Virus record (IMG/VR): IMGVR_UViG_3300032316_000809
Coordinates: 1-57,981 of that record
Direction: 5' to 3' (one strand)
DNA length: 57,981 bases
Source: a virus
Shown here: positions 53,027-57,981 of the stretch, piece after piece
How the letters are laid out: each line of letters starts with the position of its first letter
How positions within the stretch are numbered: position 1 is the stretch's first letter
Made by a program: the position numbers and the translations under genes
The notes under the pieces: generated by a model
Database searches by the model: none
What the model was told of the DNA's origin: nothing
Seen by the model: only the letters and a program-made list of their open reading frames with translations

Positions 53027-53779
53027 TTAATTATTTAATCCTTGAAAACCTCCTAATGAGATTGCGTTTAGTTGTACAATAGACTCATCACCATCTTCAC
53101 TTGTCATTACCGAATATGGAACAGTTGACCCCGAAGGTGCTGTTCCCCCACTAAAACTACCTAACATTCCAATAGTATATTCATACTGTTGATTTACTTC
53201 AATCACAAACCCTAAAGTAACACTTGGAGTTGGTGTTGATGTTGGAGTTGATGCTGGTGTTCCTGTTGGAGTTGGTGTTACAGATGCGGTGCCTGTTGGC
53301 GAAGCAGTAATACTTGGTGTTGGAGTTCTTGTCGCGGTGTTAGTAGGTGTTGGAGTTCTTGTCGATGTATTAGTTGGCGTAGGTGTGTTAGTCCCTGTTG
53401 CCGTATTAGTAGGTGTTTGAGTTGTTGTTGGTGTATTTGTTGGGGTCTTAGTTTGAGTTGGGGTTGGTGTTACAGATGCTGTACCTGTTTGTGTTTGAGT
53501 TGGGGTGTTTGTTGGGGTTGTTGTTGGAGTTGTTGTAACAGATGCAGTTGGAGTTGGTGTAACGTCTCCAGAACATTCAAAACATGTATTCCATGGACCA
53601 TTGTAGATAGTAGCAACCGCAGCTAATGGGGTATCAATACCTGGGCCAACCGTATAACAACTATTTCCTCCATTAATTATAAGGTCATATATTTTACCCT
53701 CAATTAAATCATCTTCTGACTTAATGTATAACTGTGTAGAAGAACTACAAGATGATGCTATGTAATAATTAAATGCCAT
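53027..53779 (-). CDS. Fibre-like protein with Thr/Pro repeat
   Basis: 250 residues. The N-terminal 70 residues ([20 protein letters not shown], and [14 protein letters not shown]) form a small Cys-containing domain. Residues about 73-185 are Thr/Pro repeats of the same type as in the large fibre at 234-3830. The C-terminal 60 residues ([20 protein letters not shown]) form a compact Gly/Ser-rich domain. No start alternatives. The late motif lies 15 bases upstream. Likely a short fibre or head/tail appendage and a second possible glycosylation target. Confidence 0.65.
   Translation of the reverse strand: MAFNYYIASSCSSSTQLYIKSEDDLIEGKIYDLIINGGNSCYTVGPGIDTPLAAVATIYNGPWNTCFECSGDVTPTPTASVTTTPTTTPTNTPTQTQTGTASVTPTPTQTKTPTNTPTTTQTPTNTATGTNTPTPTNTSTRTPTPTNTATRTPTPSITASPTGTASVTPTPTGTPASTPTSTPTPSVTLGFVIEVNQQYEYTIGMLGSFSGGTAPSGSTVPYSVMTSEDGDESIVQLNAISLGGFQGLNN
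53220..53565 (-). repeat. Thr/Pro-coding repeat in the small fibre gene
   Basis: About 110 codons of degenerate T-P-T-(N/Q/G)-T units, similar in DNA and protein to the blocks at 1042-1341 and 1571-1875 but on a separate gene 50 kb away. Confidence 0.85.
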
Positions 53780-53794
53780 TTAAGTTTTTTTCTT

Positions 53795-53802
53795 TATAAA
53801 TA
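53795..53802 (-). promoter_or_regulatory. Late-type promoter motif for the 53779 operon
   Basis: TATTTATA, 15 bases before the ATG. No other late motif lies before the five following genes down to terminase, so it may drive all of them. Confidence 0.55.
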
Positions 53803-53834
53803 TACGATTGTTTACATTTATTAAGGAATAGTTA

Positions 53835-54566
53835 TTAGTCTTCTAACTTTCTTTCAACTGAAAGACCTTTATCTATCACATTATTTGCGGTGTCGAATAG
53901 TTTTTGAATATGTCCTGACCTACGTAAAAATTTAAAAACTAAATTCTCATATGACAGTTCTCCATCTTTTTCAAGACCAGATTTTCTATAATCTTTCAAT
54001 TTGTCTTTAATAGAATCCAAAGTTTTTGTTTCATCAGATTCAAGGCCTTTATCAATTTTTTCGACCCAACAATCAATTTTATTTTTAAGGACTTCTTTAT
54101 CTACTTCCGCTTTAAATTTTTTAGGTTTGGTTACCCATTCATTATTCATAACAGAATATACCCCCGAAGCATAATGAGATTCCTCAAGGTCTTGGGCGTA
54201 TAATTCAACATCATATCCGTAAATTTTAATATTGTGTTTGTCGTTAAAAACTTGTTTTTTTAAATTGAATAATTCCTTATATAATTCAGAGTCGTCTTCG
54301 TATTGTTTTAAATCTACAATAATATGTAAATCAAAATCTGAAAACTCGGACCAATTGAAATTGGCTAACGAACCTGTTAGTACTACGTCGTCAACAAAAA
54401 CCTCATCTCCCAAATACTCAATAAACTCATCCGCAATGCGTTCAAGAGCTTTCCTAACTTTAGGAACCATAGTTGCCTTGTTAGGGTCTTCAGGATTTTC
54501 CCAAATTTTAGGATTCAAAGTTTTCTTAATTGAAAAACTATTAAGTATCTGTTGGAACTTATTCAT
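53835..54566 (-). CDS. MNT/pol-beta-type nucleotidyltransferase-like protein
   Basis: 243 residues. VVLTGSLANFNWSEFSDFDL (about 61-80) has the G-S and D-x-D (D77, D79) of the family, and YDVELYAQD (about 133-141) provides the third acidic residue. The rest is helical (KLKDYRKSGLEKDGELSYEN). Such enzymes move a nucleotide to protein, RNA or an antibiotic; in phages they are common and uncharacterised. Late motif 4 bases before its ATG, overlapping the end of the KTSC gene. Preceded by KTSC and a small helical gene on the same strand. Confidence 0.72.
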   Translation of the reverse strand: MNKFQQILNSFSIKKTLNPKIWENPEDPNKATMVPKVRKALERIADEFIEYLGDEVFVDDVVLTGSLANFNWSEFSDFDLHIIVDLKQYEDDSELYKELFNLKKQVFNDKHNIKIYGYDVELYAQDLEESHYASGVYSVMNNEWVTKPKKFKAEVDKEVLKNKIDCWVEKIDKGLESDETKTLDSIKDKLKDYRKSGLEKDGELSYENLVFKFLRRSGHIQKLFDTANNVIDKGLSVERKLED

Positions 54567-54570
54567 CCTT

Positions 54571-54578
54571 TATAAATA
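54571..54578 (-). promoter_or_regulatory. Late-type promoter motif for the nucleotidyltransferase gene
   Basis: TATTTATA four bases before the ATG at 54566, directly after the stop of the KTSC gene. Confidence 0.5.
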
Positions 54579-54821
54579 CTACAGTTTCTTGTACTTATAC
54601 TTTTTTGAGATATCTGTGGTAAAATACTTCCCTTGGGATGGAGCAGTTCTAAATGCCGTGTAGGATTGATGAGGTACTGACTCGTACTCATATCTATGTC
54701 CGTTATTAAACTCAACGACTAATGATTTGGTTTCAGTGTCGTATTCTGTTTTCTTAATGTTTGACGATTTGATTTCATTAATAATCTTCGTCCCCTTGAT
54801 TTCCTCTTTCGTTATTGCCAT
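54579..54821 (-). CDS. KTSC-domain protein
   Basis: 80 residues. SSNIKKTEYDTETKSLVVEF (about 19-38) then GHRYEYESVPHQSYTAFRTA and SQGKYFTTDIS match the KTSC fold, a small beta-alpha domain found at lysyl-tRNA synthetase C-termini and as stand-alone phage proteins. Its substrate is unknown; nucleic-acid binding is suspected. It overlaps the preceding small helical gene by 44 bases. Confidence 0.8.
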   Translation of the reverse strand: MAITKEEIKGTKIINEIKSSNIKKTEYDTETKSLVVEFNNGHRYEYESVPHQSYTAFRTAPSQGKYFTTDISKKYKYKKL

Positions 54822-55110
54822 GGCTTAATGGTGTTATTTCGTCTATTTTAGCTAATATTGGAGTAATGTATTCATTTAAATCATCCACTTCTATTTCAAA
54901 ACCATAATCTTTAATTTGTCTAAATAAAGCATTTTTTTTGTTGATGAACTTTTCACGTAAACTCATCATCTTAACTGTAGGTTGCATAAACCTGCTTAAT
55001 TGTTCTTGACTAAATCCCATCTCCTGAAGATGTTGTCTTAGTTCAAGGTAATTGTCAAGTAATTCTCTCAGAGTAACACTGCTTTCTAAAAATTTTTCAA
55101 ACGGTTTCAT
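54778..55110 (-). CDS. Small helical protein, unknown
   Basis: 110 residues from ATG at 55110. A longer frame upstream would read through the late motif, so this start is chosen. The protein is largely helical (FEKFLESSVTLRELLDNYLE, then FINKKNALFRQIKDYGFEIE) with an acidic end (NNERGNQGDEDY). Its 3' end overlaps the KTSC gene by 44 bases, an unusually long overlap for this genome outside the DegT/MDR pair. No family recognised. Confidence 0.58.
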   Translation of the reverse strand: MKPFEKFLESSVTLRELLDNYLELRQHLQEMGFSQEQLSRFMQPTVKMMSLREKFINKKNALFRQIKDYGFEIEVDDLNEYITPILAKIDEITPLSHGNNERGNQGDEDY

Positions 55111-55113
55111 ACT

Positions 55114-55121
55114 TATAAATA
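55114..55121 (-). promoter_or_regulatory. Late-type promoter motif for 55110
   Basis: TATTTATA, three bases before the ATG. It is shared space with the divergent gene at 55142. Confidence 0.5.
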
Positions 55122-55141
55122 TAGATACAAAATTAAATTTA

Positions 55142-55738
55142 ATGCCAACAATTTCTATTTTATTAAAACAAAACAATGAAAGAGCGATATGTTCTTTCTC
55201 GTGTGTTAATGTGGTTCTTCCTAATATGAATATTGTTGGGGAAGGTTACATGGGGGTTACTCAATCTTTTTTTACTTCAGAAAACACAGACTTACTCCAT
55301 AATTACATTAAAGAAAACAATACAATAAATGGATTTGAATCGTTATATCCAAATTTTAGACAATATGGTTTTTTATTTGATGATAGATATGAATTTTATC
55401 ATGGTGAAAAGTGTTTAAACAATTACGGACATTACGGTAATAATAATTTATTGGTAATAGGTAATAGAGTTAATAATAAAGATAACCTTTTAAAACTTTT
55501 TAATGATTTAAACGATTCTGAAGGTTCAGTTAACAATAGAATTATTGAATCCCTTAGTAAAAATAAAATAATTGGGTTTGATAGTAGTTGTACTCCTTAC
55601 GGTGTGAGTTCTTCTTCAATCTCTTTTAGGAAATATAATAACAAAGGAGATAACATTTATTACGAATACTACCTTGGTACCGACATAGACCCAATAGATT
55701 ACTTATGTGATAAATTAAAAACCCTCACCGTTGAGTGA
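55142..55738 (+). CDS. Orphan plus-strand protein, unknown function
   Basis: 198 residues from the ATG at 55142; a longer frame upstream overlaps the divergent gene and is not favoured. It is Asn/Ser/Tyr-rich with a cysteine-bearing start (ISILLKQNNERAICSFSCVN) and a central FLFDDRYEFYHGEKCLNNYG. No signal peptide. It stands alone between minus-strand genes, ends in a terminator and has no clear promoter motif upstream, so it may be a late acquisition. No family recognised. Confidence 0.6.
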   Translation: MPTISILLKQNNERAICSFSCVNVVLPNMNIVGEGYMGVTQSFFTSENTDLLHNYIKENNTINGFESLYPNFRQYGFLFDDRYEFYHGEKCLNNYGHYGNNNLLVIGNRVNNKDNLLKLFNDLNDSEGSVNNRIIESLSKNKIIGFDSSCTPYGVSSSSISFRKYNNKGDNIYYEYYLGTDIDPIDYLCDKLKTLTVE

Positions 55739-55745
55739 GGGTTTG
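55718..55745 (+). terminator. Terminator overlapping the end of 55142
   Basis: AAAACCCTCAC, loop about CGTT(GA), GTGAGGGTTT followed by T-rich DNA. It spans the gene's stop codon and, as a symmetric stem, can serve the converging minus gene too. Confidence 0.82.
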
Positions 55746-55748
55746 GTT

Positions 55749-56129
55749 TTACTTTTTCAAGTTTTTGATTTGGTCTCTAAGTTCAATCGATTTTTCAAAC
55801 TCTTGGTTTTCAATCGACTTCTTTAATTCCAATTCAAGTTTCTCAATAGACTTTTGATTTTTTTCAAAGGTTTTGATTTGGTCTCTAAGTTTAACCGCAG
55901 ATTCAAAATCTTCATTCTCAATTGCTTTGTCAAGTTGAGACTTTAAAGATTGTAATCCACCTGTTTCTTTAGGTGAGTCTCCTCCTCTATAATAAGTTGT
56001 AACTTTTATCGTACCGTCATCAGATACTCTACTTTGTGATTTCCATTCCCCTTGGGTTAAATCAAAATGAGAGAACATTTCATCGAATGCTCTAAAGATG
56101 TCATTGTAGTTTCTTCTGTTTCCAAACAT
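55749..56129 (-). CDS. Two-UVR-motif protein, candidate ClpC adaptor
   Basis: 126 residues. After an N-terminal 55-residue part (YNDIFRAFDEMFSHFDLTQ, then WKSQSRVSDDGTIKVTTYY) come two UVR motifs: LKSQLDKAIENEDFESAVKL-RD at about 64-86 and a second LELELKKSIENQEFEKSIEL-RD at about 98-120. UVR helical hairpins occur in UvrB, UvrC, ClpC and the ClpC activator McsA. No zinc-binding cysteines are present, unlike McsA. It lies back to back with the clpC-like gene, so an adaptor role is suggested by motif plus neighbourhood, not shown. Confidence 0.7.
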   Translation of the reverse strand: MFGNRRNYNDIFRAFDEMFSHFDLTQGEWKSQSRVSDDGTIKVTTYYRGGDSPKETGGLQSLKSQLDKAIENEDFESAVKLRDQIKTFEKNQKSIEKLELELKKSIENQEFEKSIELRDQIKNLKK

Positions 56130-56302
56130 AATTTTGTTTTTTTAATTCAATTTTATTTATTACCTTTGTGGTATTCAAATAATATACCAACTGAATCTTT
56201 ATGTCAAGATGTCAGGTAAAATAATTATAACCTGACAATTTGTCAAAACATTTGGAGAAGTCCAATATTTGATATTACTTTGTAAAATAAATATAGAAAC
56301 AT
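56130..56302. other. Regulatory region between divergent UVR and clpC-like genes
   Basis: 173 bases with no gene. It holds two perfect inverted repeats: TGGTAT at 56169-56174 with ATACCA at 56184-56189, and GTCAGGT at 56211-56217 with ACCTGAC at 56230-56236. It also has two host-type -7 boxes on the plus strand (TACCTTTG at 56161-56168 and TTACTTTG at 56275-56282). The repeats could be operators or leader hairpins. Confidence 0.6.
56251..56282 (+). promoter_or_regulatory. Host-type promoter of the clpC-like gene
   Basis: TTTG at 56251-56254, 20-base spacer, TTACTTTG at 56275-56282 (one mismatch to TAnnTTTG). The start of transcription would fall near 56290, about 13 bases before the ATG. Confidence 0.6.
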
Positions 56303-57981
56303 ATGAACGACTTAATGGACGACGACGACAAAATGATGAGTAAGAAACAAAAGCAATCCGACAGCGGTACTCCCGTTTTGGATAACTTTAGTCGAGACTT
56401 GAATAAACTTGCGGAAGAAGGTAAATTGGACCCTGTGATTGGACGAGACAGAGAGATTCTACGAATTGCACAGATTTTATCACGTAGAAAAAAGAACAAC
56501 CCTATCATTCTTGGAGAACCTGGTTGTGGTAAGACCGCAATTGTCGAAGGATTAGCAATGAAAATTGTTAATGGAGATTGTCCAAGAAACTTGGTCGATA
56601 AAAGATTAGTTAACCTTGATTTGACTTCAGTTGTTGCTGGTACAAAATACCGTGGACAGTTTGAAGAAAGAATGAAGGTAATTATCGAAGAACTTACCGC
56701 AAACCCACAAATCATTGTGTTTATCGATGAGGTACATACCTTGGTTGGCTCAGGTAACTCTTCAGGTTCAATGGATGGTTCTAACATCTTCAAACCAGCG
56801 TTGTCTCGTGGTGAGATTCAAATTATCGGAGCAACAACTCTTGATGAGTTCCGTAAGAACATCGAGAAGGATGGGGCATTGGAACGTAGATTCCAAAAGG
56901 TGGTTGTTGATGCGTCAACTGTTGACGAGACAATCCAAATCCTTAAAAATGTTCGTGATAAGTATGAGTCTTATCACAAGGTGACTTATAGTGATGAGGT
57001 AATCGAAGCTTGTGTTAAATTGGCTGACCGTTACATTACAGACCGTGAGTTCCCTGATAAAGCATTTGATATCTTGGATGAGGTTGGAGCTCGTATGCAG
57101 ACCGAACTTAAAGTTCCTGAGTCAATCGAAACTTTAAAGAAGGCTGCTGCTGACATCAGACAACAAAAGATTGACGTGGTTAAAAAACAAAACTACGAAC
57201 AAGCTGCTCAGTTGAGAGACAAGGAGAAAAAAGTGTTGGATAAATTAGAAGCTGAAAAACGTAAGTTTGAGGAGTCTATGTCACAGAACAAACAGACTAT
57301 CCTATTGGATAACGTTTATGATGTGGTATCCAACATGGTTAAAATCCCTGTTAGTAAAATGAGTGTTGACGACACTAAATCTTTATTGAACTTGGACAAA
57401 GAGTTAATCGGTAAAGTGATTGGTCAGGACTCTGCGGTTGTTAAGATTGCAAAGTCTATCAAGAGAAACCGTTTGGGTATTAAGGACCCAAACCGTCCGA
57501 TTGGTTCATTTGTATTCTTAGGTTCAACAGGTGTAGGTAAAACTCACTTGGCAAAACAGTTGGCGAAAGAAATGTTTGGTACCGAAGATTCACTTATCCG
57601 TGTGGATATGTCAGAGTACCAAGAGAAACACAGTGTATCTAAATTAGTTGGAGCTCCTCCAGGTTATGTTGGATACGAAGAAGGCGGTTTATTAACTGAA
57701 AAAGTTAAGAACAAACCATATTCAGTTATCTTATTTGACGAGGTGGAGAAAGCTCACAAAGATGTGTTTACCATCTTACTTCAAATCTTGGATGACGGTC
57801 ACGTTACAGATAGTTTAGGTAGAAAGATTAATTTCAAGAATACCTTAATCATCTTAACTTCAAACTTAGGTGTGAAGAAGCTACAAGACTTTGGTACAGG
57901 TATCGGTTTCTCTAACAGCCCTTACGCTAACGAGGAAGCAAAAAAAGAAGTGTTAATGAAAGAGATGAAGAAATTCTTCTC
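56303..57981 (+). CDS. clpC: ClpC-type AAA+ protein unfoldase (partial, 3' end outside window)
   Basis: 559 codons visible from the ATG at 56303; the frame is open to the edge. D1 has Walker A GEPGCGKT (71-78), pore loop KYRG (115-118) and Walker B FIDEVH (140-145). A short middle domain includes a UVR-like KKQNYEQAAQLRDKEKKVLDKL segment (about 294-315), as in ClpC. D2 has GSTGVGKT (407-414), pore loop GYVG and ILFDEVEKAH. GIGF (533-536) gives the I-G-F tripeptide that docks to ClpP, absent in ClpB. The usual N-terminal Clp repeat domain (about 150 residues) is missing: only 40 residues precede D1. It could feed host ClpP with phage-chosen substrates. Confidence 0.9.
   Translation, partial: MNDLMDDDDKMMSKKQKQSDSGTPVLDNFSRDLNKLAEEGKLDPVIGRDREILRIAQILSRRKKNNPIILGEPGCGKTAIVEGLAMKIVNGDCPRNLVDKRLVNLDLTSVVAGTKYRGQFEERMKVIIEELTANPQIIVFIDEVHTLVGSGNSSGSMDGSNIFKPALSRGEIQIIGATTLDEFRKNIEKDGALERRFQKVVVDASTVDETIQILKNVRDKYESYHKVTYSDEVIEACVKLADRYITDREFPDKAFDILDEVGARMQTELKVPESIETLKKAAADIRQQKIDVVKKQNYEQAAQLRDKEKKVLDKLEAEKRKFEESMSQNKQTILLDNVYDVVSNMVKIPVSKMSVDDTKSLLNLDKELIGKVIGQDSAVVKIAKSIKRNRLGIKDPNRPIGSFVFLGSTGVGKTHLAKQLAKEMFGTEDSLIRVDMSEYQEKHSVSKLVGAPPGYVGYEEGGLLTEKVKNKPYSVILFDEVEKAHKDVFTILLQILDDGHVTDSLGRKINFKNTLIILTSNLGVKKLQDFGTGIGFSNSPYANEEAKKEVLMKEMKKFF

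Noticed and set aside
56275-56793. Minus-strand frame over the clpC-like gene
   Set aside because: Fully antisense to a gene with complete AAA+ motifs; looks like codon-bias shadow.
1-57981. Prophage or integrative element
   Set aside because: No integrase, repressor or attachment site was seen; content is that of a lytic T4-like phage, though the rest of the genome is not visible.

Overview
The window is part of the genome of a large tailed, T4-like (myovirus-type) bacteriophage of a Bacteroidetes host, probably Flavobacteriia. The phage assignment rests on a T4-type head set: terminase large subunit, portal, prohead protease, acidic scaffold and gp23-like major capsid protein. These lie with a baseplate spike, fibre proteins and a gp55-like late sigma factor. 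The host assignment rests on four things. The DNA is AT-rich. Almost no gene has a Shine-Dalgarno sequence. Several genes have host-type promoters (-33 TTTG, -7 TAnnTTTG). There is also a Bacteroidetes-style ribosomal protein bS21. No integrase, tRNA, CRISPR array or insertion sequence was seen.

Layout. 1-3.8 kb (minus): two fibre proteins, one collagen-like and cut by the window edge, the other a 1198-residue mosaic with Thr/Pro-rich linkers and a LamG-like C-terminus. 3.9-6.6 kb (plus): five small probable virion genes, one with a WYL-like fold. 6.7-28.2 kb (plus): a tightly packed block dominated by glycan genes: 11 glycosyltransferase proteins, a sugar-nucleotide dehydrogenase, a GDP-mannose 3,5-epimerase, a PLP aminotransferase, a NeuD-like acyltransferase, an MDR dehydrogenase and three methyltransferase-like proteins. 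Mixed in are a DEDDy exonuclease, dUTPase, NAD synthetase, PhoH and a degenerate HAD protein. 28.2-28.9 kb: late sigma factor. 28.9-35.1 kb (plus): baseplate and other virion genes. 35.2-37.5 kb: accessory genes including a small lipoprotein. 37.5-55.1 kb (minus): the capsid and packaging module in T4-like order, interrupted by plus-strand bS21. 55.1-58 kb: an orphan gene, a UVR-domain protein and, divergent from it, a ClpC-type AAA+ unfoldase cut by the window edge.

Two promoter classes can be read by eye. The motif TATTTAT(A/T/C) sits just upstream of 15 genes on both strands, always in the same orientation relative to the gene, almost all of them virion genes. It is the probable late promoter for the sigma factor encoded at 28.2 kb. 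Host-like TAnnTTTG boxes precede the glycan block, the gene at 35.2 kb, the lipoprotein and clpC, suggesting these are read earlier by host RNA polymerase.

In outline, the early and middle genes remodel nucleotide and NAD pools, proteolysis, translation and sugar nucleotides. The late genes build the capsid, tail and fibres. The Thr/Pro-rich fibre linkers are plausible acceptors for the phage's glycosyltransferases, and the GDP-mannose epimerase next to GT10- and GT11-type transferases suggests that L-galactose could be one of the sugars. Function calls come from reading motifs; no database search was run.
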